This document shows positions 11,125 to 22,061 of a stretch of 64,000 nt of DNA, in pieces. The DNA lies in assembly GCA_026929865.2 (NCBI GenBank), contig CM049396.1:23455001-23519000 (forward strand), in the 5' to 3' direction. Each line of letters begins with the position of its first letter. The stretch's first letter is position 1. The translations under genes and the position numbers were made by a program. This DNA comes from Hyperoplus lanceolatus (Eukaryota > Chordata > Actinopteri > Uranoscopiformes > Ammodytidae). The notes beneath the pieces were generated by a model. That model saw nothing but the letters and a program-made list of their open reading frames with translations, searched no databases and had not been told where the DNA came from.

Positions 11125-12540
11125 CGGCGGAAGGAGCCAGCCTGTTGGGCTTCGGACCACTCACTCAAAAAACAGCTGAAAAAACCTAAAGGTGAGCAGA
11201 ACACCTGTTGTTTATACCGAACTTTCTGTAATTGAATTATGTCAAAATTATTGAGTGAGTGTGCCAAAGCCAGACCTAAAGTTTAGTAAAATTTTGTAGT
11301 ATTATTTTTATTATTTTAGTTTTTGTGTGTAAAGAGGCTGTTGTTTTCTGGGTGATATCACAGGACAGGAAATTTCTGCTCTTGCTCTGTGTCTGTGTGT
11401 TTTTTCCTCTTTTCTGCTGTGTGAAATGCTGGTTTATTTATATATTACTCTAATACAGAGGCCATATAGTACGTTTTTGATTAAATGAATAAATTATATA
11501 TAATTTCTGGGTGCCTCGATAAACTGCCTCAGCTTACATACCATAGGATGTAGGCTATAGATAATTATTAAACGTGTTGAGTGAGGTTCTGTAAACCGCT
11601 TCTGTTTAGCGTGAATATATCTACTCTATTTCGGTTAATCTAAGCCTGTTATGTAAAAATATTGGTGTTGCACAGCAGGTCAGCCAGGTGTTCGGCTTGT
11701 ACAAGGCCGTAATGGTGCCCATTTAATGGTTGTAACAGGCTGCGCAGAGTCTAAATCTAACCCCGGGTGTCGCTCAAGAATCTGCTTTGACTGACAAAAA
11801 TCCATGAACTGTTTTTAAATGGATCCCTCGATGCTTTAAATGTATCTTTCTGTCAGTTAGAAGTTGACAGAATGAGTGGGTATTTTGCACTGCGGGGTTG
11901 CCACTTCGTTCTAAAAATATAACTTATCAATTGATAGTTTGCGTTTGAGTCGCACCTCAGTCACGGCAGCTGTCCCTTCATCCAAAACAGTTTAGCAGCT
12001 AAGTATAGTTGTAAGTGGACACTGTACGTTTGACGGGGTGTTTTAATAAAGTGATTTGCTTAGGCGTAACGTTGGCAGTGTTGATTAGTCTTTTATTTCG
12101 TTTTAGGGAACATTTTTGTTTGATGCGACCTCTGTGTTTCTGAGTATTGCTTTCCTGTGTAGAAAATGCTGTTTTTGAGTGATTTTGCATAGGAAACCGT
12201 CTTATATACTCTTCTGCCTCTACACCAGCATTTCACTAACTGTACGTCTCTATAACTGCATCGACGGACGCGTCGTAGTTATTTCTTGGGTATTTTTTAG
12301 AGTACCACTAAAATCCTGTGAAGAAATCATTTAAACTAATTTAAGCAATTTTGGAGGAAAATGAGAGAGAAATCAGCAGGGAGCAAGCAGACTTATCCAA
12401 AGTGTAAAGGAATGAGTGGGCCTTTGTATAGGGCAGACTGGGAGAGTTGGAAAATTAATGAATTAGAGAGATAATATGGAAGTATGTAATGCTTGAAGCA
12501 TGGGAAAGATGAAGTGTTTGACGTTGATTTAACAAATGAG

Positions 12541-14554
12541 CAGTGTTGGGCAAGTTACTTCAAAAGCGTAATGCGGTATTTATTACTTATTACTGGCATT
12601 TCAAAGTAGTTAGTTACATTACAATATTACTGTCTTTGAATTGTAAGGCATTACACTACTTTTGCATTACTTTCACCAAAATAACATGAAATATGGATTT
12701 GGTGTTCTCAATAGATCTTCTTGTGTTCAATGCAGCTCATTACACAGCAGGAGGTGACATGGTATGGCATAATGACTGAGCTAGGCTTAAGGCTAACACA
12801 AGTAGGCCTATGCTATATAATATAATGGTCACAGTTATGGCTCATGGTGCAATACATTTTATAATAGAAATACTGTATCTTTAGGTATTTATTTAGCCTA
12901 TATTAATATCAATAGAGCTAGAGCCTACTACTGTAGATTGAAAAAGTAAATTGAGCCTCAAAGATTTGTTTCTTGCGTTCTGGCGACTTAAAAGCACAAA
13001 CAAGTTGTTCACATCATCATCAACTTTTGCCTTTTTTAGTTGTTCCAAAGAATCTGCCTTATCATCTTGCCATCTAATCTAAATGATAACAGCCCATTAT
13101 GATTGTTTATCGTCTCTCTTGCGTGACATTTTATAATAACAATAGTAGCCTTAATATATCTCCTTTGCTAATTCAAAGCATCCACTCATTATGTTGGGAG
13201 TCGACGTGTGTGTCAGAGGCATGAATCGACAAAGCGATCAACTCTTATTGTGACTTTTTTGCTGCAGCACTTGTAGTGCTGAGGAGAGCTTGCCAACTGC
13301 GCTGTCCTTTAGGCACCATCATTGCCGCCGTTATGTTAAGATTTCATAATTTGCATCAAAGCAAACCCTTTAGGCGCCGGGTTTTATTTTTAAAAATACT
13401 AGATTTTGACACTTAAATTTCAGAAGGCTCTGGATTGAAAGTGGTTTGAGATAGAGACAAAGTGTAAATGAGACAAATATTGAGAATGACCTAAAGTTTA
13501 TCTGGGGAGTAAATTTTCCCATCTAATTAGCATATTATGACGTCATATGGTGGCGGCCATGTTGTAGGCTATTATGTAATTTCCATGAAATACCTGATAT
13601 TTTGAAAGAGAGTTGAACTTATTTAATCAGATTCACCCCTCCATCCATTTGTAATGATGTCCACTTTGTTGTAAGCCAACAGTTGCAAACTAGAACTAGA
13701 ACTACACCACAAAACTCATGTAAACAGTAGGTGTTTTTTATGATTTTTTTTTTTACCCACTACCATTTTTATTTCCTTTTTTCTTCTATTCTGCATTATT
13801 ACTATTATCATCATTATTATCATTATAATATGATAATATTAATATATATATAATGCTGCGTCGCATGGACGCACCGTGACCGGGGCCGTAGAACGAGTGA
13901 ACACCAACTCCCTACTCGTCAACGTTTTGCTTGCCATATCTCTAAATAACTCCTAAATCCAGCAATACCGCTTCAGCATAAATAGCTTAGTGGCACACTA
14001 TCTCCAATTTCGCACCTAACAACAGCGCGATTCATTTGCAGCCTGGACGCGGAGGTGTGTCACCTCTCTGCTCTGACAGCAGGCAGGGACTCGCTCCGAG
14101 GGGCTGCTCCGAGACTGACCGCCTCCGAGTGCTCTTAGACGGGGAGGGGCTCGCGGCAGCACCCGCTGCTCGTTAAGTGATACGTGCTTTCACGTCAGAG
14201 TCTCCAAACACCACAAAAGTTTTCAATAACTTGGGCAGTGAAACGGAAGCCAGTAGGCTAGCGCATCTTTGGAATCAATTGTAGCAGCAAATCGAGTTTT
14301 CTTCTCCTCTAGCAGTAACATTAGCGTGGGTTTTTTTATACTCTGCGAAACTCGCGGTGTTGGCCAATTTGTATAAAAACAACAAACCAGTCAATTTCGG
14401 CTTTAAAATGCATTGTAACGCACGTTTCTGAGCTATGTACCGCGTTACATATTACCATTTTTTTTGCTGTAATGCCTTACATTACCGCGTTACAGCAAAA
14501 CGTAATGCATTACAGTAATGCATTACTTCCTGTAACGCGTTACTCCCAACACTG
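12541..14554. mobile_element. Non-autonomous hAT element with 8-bp target duplication
   Basis: The ends are CAGTGTTGGGCAAGTTACTT (12541) and the imperfect complement ending AGTAACGCGTTACTCCCAACACTG-like at 14554. CAAATGAG flanks both sides (12533-12540 and 14555-14562), a perfect 8-bp hAT duplication. Both termini carry many TTAC/GTAA motifs. No transposase is encoded. A GC-rich block near 14040-14180 resembles the segment at 50230-50494, suggesting a shared hAT family. Confidence 0.9.
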
Positions 14555-15049
14555 CAAATGAGTGTTTAAAAGTTAAGATACTTAGAAAACATTGAAAGTA
14601 GAAAGTAAAGTGGAAGTATGTTTTGAAGGGAGAAGCAGGTTGAGTCAATATATGTGCATTTTGGATAAGTCTATGATGCTCCTGTCTTGCTTTCTCCTTT
14701 CCCCAGAAGAATGTATTAGGGTCAAGCTCCACACATTTCATTTGGCCATATTTTACATTGGCAGTGGAGAAACCTTTTGATATTATTTTTGCCTCATAGT
14801 CAACAACTATGGACTAAGGATTTTAGAGGATCCGGACAGAAAGCAGCCCCTGTAATTAGAGGCTTGCAAAATTAAAAGAATGGGCGATATCAAACATTAA
14901 GTAGAGAAATGACCAAAGCTAGCCTTTTAACAAAATTAAAAGAGGAGAGGTGATCCATTTGGCAAAAGAGTTCACTTTATTGTATTTGCTGCGGCAACAA
15001 GAAACAAAAAATAAGAAAAATGTAAATACCTTCAATAACTAACAGCTAA

Positions 15050-15087
<38 letters not shown>
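15050..15087. repeat. (CA)n microsatellite
   Basis: An uninterrupted CA dinucleotide run of about 19 units lies in the ERV leader. Confidence 0.95.
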
Positions 15088-15089
<2 letters not shown>

Positions 15090-16633
15090 AGCCTGTGAGT
15101 TGTTCTCGTTGATATGCGCAAAAGTAACACTATTGACATGGCTGATAATTGTTATCAGATTAAAAGGTTTAAATGGAATTGATCCCTTAAAATTATTGCT
15201 AATGTGTCGTTTTATTTATGACACTAATATAGTGAGTTACAAACCACTGTAGTGTATTAACTTCTTAAAGCACATTTCTGTAGACTAGCTGAAAGGCATT
15301 TCTCAACCCCCACTTCTTGGAATGTGTAAGTTGGTGACGAGGTCTGAACTTCTGTAAATCATCTTATCTGTTTTTAAGCTAAAACAGACACTTGTATGAC
15401 TGTTTTATAGGTTTGAGTTAACACTGGCCGGTCTTGGGTCCTTTTCCAGTCATTAGGAGAGGGGTTAATATACGGCCGCTGTCCAAAATTGTTGGTATTA
15501 CTGGTCAAAGCCAGACTTCAGGCCGCCAGGCCGGACAGTGTCTCTGTTAATCTATTCCACAGATGTTTAGGAGTGGTAATTGCACAATAGTTAAAACTGA
15601 CCAATCACCACGAAGAGGGTCGTCTTTGACGACCAATCAACTTACTGGACCTCTGTTTAAGATAGTGAGCAAACAGAATTCAGGGGGCTTTTTACGTTTG
15701 AACAGGAACAGTCTTCTATGCATCTTCCTCTATTTGATTTGGCTCCAAATACTCTAACTTTTTATTGGCTTCGTTTGACTGCAGTATGAGTTTTGTTGTT
15801 TTAAAATAAAGAGAACCGTTCCTGAAAGCCTCCTCAAACTGCGTCAGCTGTCAACTTCTTCATCACCTATCCACCAACACCGTATCTCTGAATTAAGACC
15901 AGGATAGAAACTACACCACACTCTGAGTTTTTTTCTTTGAAAAAATCTGTCCCATGCTCTTGTCAGATTAAAGGTGCACTTATATATTTTTTGCTAGGTA
16001 AAAACCAGGTCTAATTGGAGGTCCCCCCTTCTTTTCATAAGGTTAAATACACGCTTTGTGGTGTGTTCATATAATACAGCCCAGTTTTGTAGACAGATAG
16101 ATAAATAAAACTTAAAGGTGCCCTAGGTTTTTGTTTTGTTTTTGTTTATTTTTTGTTTTCCTTTAAGGCGTTCTAATATCTCAAATTAAAGGTAGGCTAC
16201 TCCACAGACGCATTGGTGTCTGGTTGTTAGACTCACTTTTGATGTGTAAAACTTAAAGGTCTGTTCAGACATTTTTGGTTATTTTCTTTTGAAAAAAAAA
16301 AAGGGAAAAGTTAAGAGTTAGACACACTCATTCACACTCAGTTTCTGGGTGTTTTGTGTATTGTAGGTTTCGTTAACTGTTTCTTTTCTTTTATCTCTTT
16401 TAGGCCCCAGCCTTGTTCTAGTGGACAGCTGTGTGGTTCTTTTCTCTAGTTGAAGGCCCTGATCGCTCTGACAACACAAAAGGCAAGATATCTTAGTTTT
16501 GACTGATATCTCTATAGTTAATTAATAATCCAAATTCAAGGGGAACACTTTTATTTATTTATTTTTGTTGGTTTTGATTATTTTTACCCCTGGCAAAAGC
16601 CTAATTCACTAACATACCTGCCACATTGATAAG

Positions 16634-17689
16634 ATGAACCCTCAATATGAAGACGAAGTTGAGGAGCAGGCCTCTCTATGCCCTGTAGCTTCCCCGAACA
16701 CTACCTCATTCCCACATGCAATGACCCCGAGATGCCTTCGTCTCCAAAGAAAAAGACAGTCACCTACGGAGAAGGACGTTGCTGAGCACATTAAGAAAAG
16801 ACTTGAACAATGTAGGGCTGAATACCGGAATGAAAAGCTACAACAAAAGGTAGGGTTTTCTGATGATGTTTATGGACCAGAGGGGAGGGTGAATGTTTCC
16901 CCTCACATGATGAATGACCCTATGACCTCCACCGATGGAAATGATGCAGAGCTGCCCTGCGCTAGTCTGGAAGAAAAAGAGGGAGAAGCGACTGGGAGCC
17001 TGCTCGTCGACACCCCTCCCATGACCACCGATACAGCCCCCGCAAGCCCCGAGGATAACCCGAATGGCCCCCTCCATGTGGACACGACTGAAGCCCACGT
17101 GTACAACCGGATATTAGAATACTGTATGTTTGTGCTGCCTCCATGGCTCAGACTCATACACTTTACAGACACAAGTGACTCTATCTGCACCAAAGATCTG
17201 AGAGCTTTGCTGAACCCAGATGAAGACACTGACATTTACATGTCCCCTATGCCTACACTGCCCTGTGAAATGGCACCCTCCTATGGACCCCTTAATATGA
17301 CCCCTGACCCCATGGCCTTATATGATCAGGATGTCAGCAGCCATGAGCCTAAAACGTTATCCCCTTCCCATGTCCCATTCACCGGCCAATTATATGGTGA
17401 TTTCAGCGGTTTCATCAATGAGACACCAGCCCCCACCCCGAGCCCTCAACCAGGCCCTGAAGGCACCCACCTACCCAACCCCCCTCCCTGGACCCCTAAT
17501 ATCATGCGAACCAGAAGCCAGACGAACCAGTCATCAGCACCTAGGATGTCTCATAACCACCAAATGCCCCTACGTGTAGCAGCTAATGGAGCACACGTTT
17601 ATGTACCCTTCGGACATAGAGACATAGAAACATTCCTTGAGATGGGAGACAGTCTCTGTTCAGGTGATCTGAAGGCCGTACTAGGTTGA
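16634..17689 (+). CDS. gag: ERV gag, N-terminal part (351 codons to an in-frame TGA)
   Basis: An open frame starts at ATG 16634 (context AAGATGA) and runs 351 codons to TGA at 17687-17689. It is rich in Pro, Ser and Thr with basic residues near the N terminus (LRLQRKRQ at about 36-43). No G-x-x-x-S/T myristoylation start is seen. Its last 40 residues (VYVPFGHRDIETFLE) look like the beginning of a capsid-type domain that carries on in the next frame. The downstream ORF follows directly in the same frame, so both are read here as one gag interrupted by a UGA. Assignment rests on position after the leader and on the Zn-knuckle downstream. Sequence similarity is weak. Confidence 0.7.
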   Translation: MNPQYEDEVEEQASLCPVASPNTTSFPHAMTPRCLRLQRKRQSPTEKDVAEHIKKRLEQCRAEYRNEKLQQKVGFSDDVYGPEGRVNVSPHMMNDPMTSTDGNDAELPCASLEEKEGEATGSLLVDTPPMTTDTAPASPEDNPNGPLHVDTTEAHVYNRILEYCMFVLPPWLRLIHFTDTSDSICTKDLRALLNPDEDTDIYMSPMPTLPCEMAPSYGPLNMTPDPMALYDQDVSSHEPKTLSPSHVPFTGQLYGDFSGFINETPAPTPSPQPGPEGTHLPNPPPWTPNIMRTRSQTNQSSAPRMSHNHQMPLRVAANGAHVYVPFGHRDIETFLEMGDSLCSGDLKAVLG

Positions 17690-18550
17690 ATGGAGGGCTC
17701 AGACATGACATGCCGCCTCCTTGCTGGAGTACTCCCCCACACACCTGACAACACCCCCCTGAATACGTTTAGGGCTCGTCTATGGATGGCACTACGTGAG
17801 CAGTTCCCTACAAAAAGAACTGTCACTGAGATGGATGGAATTAAGATCAACAAGGACGAGGCGATCCTACCGTACCTAAAGAGGGCTGCTGAGGAGTGGG
17901 AAACACACACAGGGGAAAGACACGATGTCAGTATTTCCATTCAAGCCCTGTGGAGGATGCAGTGTATCAAAGGGCTCCCTGAACCCGTTCAGAAAGCATT
18001 GGCAGCAGAACAGCCATTCGCTCATAAGGACCTCATTACATGGAGGAATACTCTAATCCACTTCTACAAGATGTATCAGGCAAAACAAAAGAAGGAGAAG
18101 GAGGAGGAGGAGCTGAAGGACCTGGCTAAACGCCTGCTGAAACTACAGTTGGAGGAGAATGATAAAGCAAAGTCTAAGCCTAAACAAATAGTTGTGACTT
18201 CTCCATCCCCATCCCATGAGCAAACTACTTTCTCCCCCCAACAGAACCAATGGAATAACAATAGCAGGGGGCGTAACAACAATGGAAGAAGCAATGGATA
18301 TCAAACCCGCCCTTGTTATGCCTGTCAAAAGGAGGGACACTGGGCTAGAGACTGCCCACTCGTTAAGGCAGTGCAAGAACTACAACAGCAGCAAAACCCA
18401 CAACAACAACAACAAGGTGGAGGCTTCAACGATCCCTCCCAGGGTGGAAGAAGAGCATATGGAGGATCTGGAACTCCCTGGAATACACCAGCCAACAATG
18501 CCCCAGGCCAAATGTCCCAATTCCCTGCTCAGATGCCTAATCAGTACTGA
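17690..18550 (+). CDS. gag: ERV gag, C-terminal part: capsid end and nucleocapsid zinc knuckle
   Basis: This frame of 286 codons opens with an ATG directly abutting the upstream stop and is in the same phase. Residues about 1-130 resemble the C-terminal capsid region of gammaretrovirus-like Gag. A highly charged Lys/Glu helix follows (about 131-160), then a basic Asn/Arg/Gly stretch and one CCHC zinc knuckle (C209, C212, H217, C222; spacing 2-4-4). A Gln-rich tail ends at TGA-type stop 18548-18550. Zinc knuckles bind genomic RNA during packaging. No protease frame follows, so the protein could only be matured in trans. It could be expressed separately by reinitiation or as a readthrough product. 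Confidence 0.8.
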   Translation: MEGSDMTCRLLAGVLPHTPDNTPLNTFRARLWMALREQFPTKRTVTEMDGIKINKDEAILPYLKRAAEEWETHTGERHDVSISIQALWRMQCIKGLPEPVQKALAAEQPFAHKDLITWRNTLIHFYKMYQAKQKKEKEEEELKDLAKRLLKLQLEENDKAKSKPKQIVVTSPSPSHEQTTFSPQQNQWNNNSRGRNNNGRSNGYQTRPCYACQKEGHWARDCPLVKAVQELQQQQNPQQQQQGGGFNDPSQGGRRAYGGSGTPWNTPANNAPGQMSQFPAQMPNQY

Positions 18551-20291
18551 GGAGACCCAAAGACTGATGCAAGCCGATTCCGTCACATGCAGAACCACCA
18601 GAGACAATGACATTCTGGCCCCATCGTCCATCCCGTTTTGTTTTATTATTTTGGCCCTGTGTTTCCCCTTTGAATTCAGTTTTATTCAGGCAGAGATTAG
18701 TTTTATTTGAACCTTACTTAGTTATTGCCCTTGTGCCATTACAAATTACATAACGAGTAGATGCTGTAGGTTAACTTAATTGACCCTTAAAGCACATTAG
18801 GATACTTTTAATATTAGTTGCAGACTGTTTTTGTTTTACCCTTTACAAAAAGGATGAGCATTTTTTCGTTATGTTTTAGGTTTTTTAATAAATCCACAGG
18901 TTGTTTTACTTTTATTTCTTTTTTGGTATCCTTAAGGTTTTACGTTTGTCCACATTGAGGGACTTCAGTAGGTTAAGTTTTTTCTTTTTCAGTTTTTATT
19001 ATTGTTTTATTGAGTTAGGTTATGTAAGCTAACTGACACCCCACTGGTGCCCATATCAATGACAACCTCTCCAGGAGCGACACGCACACACATACACATA
19101 TACAGACTCTCACACTCACACCACATGAATTGCTCCTAAGGACATGAGGAGAGGGAGGTCGCGAACCTTCTTCTGATGTCTGGCAAATTAACTATATAAG
19201 ATGTTAACTGTGCTAATTGTTTGTCTGTACTAATTGTTTGTCTCAAGCTTTGTGTTGACCAGGTACAGCCTGCTGTGCCAGGAGCAACTCCTAGAAAGAC
19301 TCCAGACCTAGGTGCGGGTCAAAGTTCACATTCACAGAGAAGGTGAGCTTAGAACCTAAGTGGTGAAATGTACGCAGTAATTCAACATACTTATAAGTAA
19401 ATTATGTAAGTCTGGAGCACTTTGGCACCACTTAACACATAGTGCACCTCATCTCCACTGGGCCTCTCCTTTGAAAGAGGATAGATAGTTAAATAAATTG
19501 CAACCAAGTGTTGGCTCTAAAAACGGATAACTTCAAACTAATTGTCTACGAAGACAAAAGCCGTAACCAATTTTTTGTTAAGAAATGTTATCACTGATTA
19601 AGTGTCCTGCCCTGTTTTGATAAGGCCCCAATCTTAAATTAAATGTATGCTCTGACTGTGCTCTCAGAGCCAATGACCCTTGATCACCTATATGGGTGTT
19701 TGAAATTGACGAATAAATCACCCTTAGTATGTGACTTTAGAAATGTAAACCCCTTGTGTTCGACTCTGAACCCCTGAAGTGAAAGCTGCTATGTGTTTTT
19801 GTGTTAGTCATTTGAAAATTAATGTTTTGTCTAATATTGTGTTTCCCTTTTACTTCCAGACTGAGATTAGTTACTGTTAACACCCACCATGGACTTGGAG
19901 TTGTATGATTTTTGTAAACAAATGGAAACTACATAAAATGATAAATTACGAAATGATACATTAATGCCAGGTGTGGATAATGTCATCTGTTTGTTTTTAG
20001 ACCCATTCTAGGCTACTGTGCCATTTCAATTAACTAATGCCACTGGTCATGTAAATGTTTAGTAAACTGAGTCTAATGTTTCCCTCTGTATCACTCATTG
20101 ATTTCCCTTTCATTGTTGTCTATGTTGGTAATTACTTTTGTTAGTTAACTAGCACGTATTGAGGGTCTGATTTTTAGTATTTACCCAATAGTGAGTAGAT
20201 GATTAACAAGAGGACTGGACTTGTAGTGCTTAGTCCTAACCTATATTTTTCCTGATTAATCATACATTAGAAACGTATGAATTGAGGGTTT
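18551..20291 (+). other. ERV 3' internal region without genes
   Basis: About 1.74 kb separates gag from the 3' LTR, where pol and env would be expected. No frame above about 60 codons resembles a retroviral product. A weak purine stretch (GAATTGAGGG) lies just before the LTR at about 20278-20288 and is the only candidate polypurine tract. Confidence 0.6.
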
Positions 20292-20826
20292 TGTTAGAAA
20301 AATAACTCTAATTTGTATGATATTATAGCCAACCACATAATATTACATTACTCTCATATACTCAACTAATAATCAAATACAATTATAACGTGACCTAAAT
20401 GTTCTCATTTCAGTACAGAGCAGGGAGTGGAGAAAGGAGGAAAGTCTCAGGCCTTAGAAGAAAGTTTGGTGGATGGTACAGACCTGACTCATCCCAATTA
20501 TTATAGATAAGAAGTAAATAGCCAAGGTTAGGAGCATAGTTTCACTTTTCGGGAAAAGACGACTAGGTCAGGATTGGTCAGAGAAAACGCATGGCAACGA
20601 GATCAACCAATCAATAAACATTGTCAAGATATGATAAAAGATTCTGCTGTAGAGAGAGAACTTCACTTTTTCACTTTACTTTTTTGTCCTGTCAAAATTG
20701 CTTGCATCACCTGTTCTGTGATATCACTTCATTAAAACATCGCTCTTGAGAACTTTGAAACTTTTTCCTGTCATATTTTTTCTTCCATATATCCGAATAA
20801 ACGAACACGTTTTTTTATTGTTATTA
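20292..20826 (+). repeat. ERV 3' LTR (uninterrupted)
   Basis: The 535-bp LTR runs from TGTTAGAAAA to about TTGTTATTA. It matches the three pieces of the 5' LTR in order and shows that the two inserts there are absent here. Promoter-like motifs lie at 20607-20640 and AATAAA at 20796-20801. The end reads TTATTA or TTATTACA, depending on how the CAAC duplication is assigned. Confidence 0.9.
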
Positions 20827-20830
20827 CAAC

Positions 20831-21408
20831 CTGTCCTTTGATCAACACGTCAAAGAGATTACCAAAACTGCGTTTTTTCACTTACGGAATATATCAAAAA
20901 TACGATCCAGTCTGTCCATGGCTGATGCGGAAATATTAATACACGCCTTCGTATCTTCTCGGTTTGAGTATTGTAACGTACTACTGTCTGGGTTGCCCAG
21001 GGCAAGTACTCGAAGCTTACAAAAGGTACAAAATGCTGCGGCGAGGCTTTTGACCAGAACTAAAAATACGAACACATCACCCCCGTTCTTGCGTCGCTCC
21101 ACTGGCTTCTGGTTCATGTCAGATCTGACTTTAAGGTGCTGCTATTGACCTATAAGGCATTAAATGAGCTTGCACCTTCATATTTGTCTGACCTAGTTGT
21201 GCGATATGCCCCATCACGGGCACTAGGGTCTACGACTGCAGAGCTCCTATCTGTCCCCAGAGTTAAGAAAGCTGCCGGCAGCAGGACTTTCTCGTATCGA
21301 GCTCCTTCGTTATGGAACACACTCCCGATAGAGATCAGACAATCTGAGTCTATCGAGGTGTTCAAGTCTAAACTTAAGACTTATCTCTTTGAATTAACCT
21401 TTGGTTAG
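20831..21408 (+). pseudogene. LINE-A ORF2, C-terminal domain
   Basis: The translation begins LSFDQHVKEITKTAFFHLRN, which continues the broken frame at 5099 (NLGVKLDSN). It runs through HAFVSSRFEYCNVLLSGL and YLSDLVVRYAPSRALGS to RAPSLWNTLPIEIRQSES and a stop at 21406-21408. This is the conserved C-terminal domain of CR1/L2-type RT proteins. One frameshift lies near 21100-21140. Separation from the 5' part by 15.7 kb is wholly due to the ERV. Confidence 0.9.
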
Positions 21409-21574
21409 CGCTCGTCCACCTCTCTGCTGGCGCGGGGTCGGTGGCGGGTCACCCTGTCTGGGGTCGGTTCTCTGGCCTCTGCAGGGGGGGAGTTTGCTCT
21501 GGGGTAGGTGCCGGTCTTGTGCTGTTCCAGTGGGCTGCCCTGGCCGCTCGGGCTGGGGCAAATTGGCGTCTGAC
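20831..21574 (+). mobile_element. LINE-A, right segment (3' part)
   Basis: LINE-A sense resumes directly after the duplicated CAAC. The coding end (20831-21408) is followed by about 165 bp of GC-rich 3' UTR, which is then cut by the hAT element beginning at about 21575. The usual short tandem 3' tail of an L2-type LINE is not seen. Confidence 0.88.
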
Positions 21575-22061
21575 CAGTGGCGTTTTCTCCCGGAGGCCAA
21601 GGGAAGCCAGGCTTCCCTGTTTTTTAGGCTGTAGTTGTCATCCAATAAAAACATTTACATTAACAGTTTCGGTAATCTTTGGTGTTGTGTTGCTGTCATT
21701 TCTTCCCCATTTCTCTCCTCTCGTTGAGCATTTCACAATGCGCGAAACAGCACCCCTTAAAAGTTACATTCTGAAGACGCGGCGAAACACAACACTGCAC
21801 ACTGTATGTCTGCGAGGAAGCCAGGCCGAGCTGGCATCCCTTGGTAAAACAAAAAGAAGAAGAAGAATTGACCAATCAGGTGAGGCTATTACCATTACAC
21901 TGCCCTCCTGTGATTGGTCAGGAGGGTGCCAAGGGAGGCCACTCGGCCCTTGGCTTCACACGAATCAAACCAAAGCATCATTGTAAACGTCACCGAAAAA
22001 ACAATAACAAAAAAATAGAGCAAAATTTTGAATTGTTCTAAATTTTGAGTAGCGTAATTAG

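Larger units (their letters stand above)
11125..16633 (+). other. Long non-coding ERV leader (interrupted)
   Basis: Between the primer-binding site and the gag ATG lie 5.5 kb, or about 3.5 kb once the hAT insert (12541-14554) is removed. I see no reading frame above about 70 codons that looks real. Retroviral leaders are normally a few hundred nt, so this is unusually long. It is mostly AT-rich with a CA microsatellite at 15050-15087. A packaging signal or splice sites would be expected here but cannot be identified by eye. Confidence 0.5.
5100..20826 (+). mobile_element. Gag-only endogenous retrovirus-like element inserted in LINE-A
   Basis: Two LTRs beginning TGTTAGAAAAATAA bracket an internal region with a tRNA-Trp primer-binding site and a gag frame. 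The tetranucleotide CAAC precedes the 5' LTR (5096-5099) and follows the 3' LTR (20827-20830), a 4-bp target duplication. The exact 3' terminus is ambiguous by about 2 nt. Removing the element restores the LINE-A sense across the junction. No protease, polymerase, integrase or envelope frame is present. Subtracting nested insertions, the element is about 8.2 kb. By eye the LTRs differ at about six or seven positions plus short indels over about 530 bp, so it is fairly young. Confidence 0.9.

Noticed and set aside
16838-17235. Minus-strand frames opposite ERV gag
   Set aside because: Antisense shadows of the Pro/Ser-rich gag part.
18551-20291. Search for a degraded protease or polymerase after gag
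   Set aside because: Translating by eye in all frames shows no DTG/DSG, YxDD or integrase motif; treated as non-coding.
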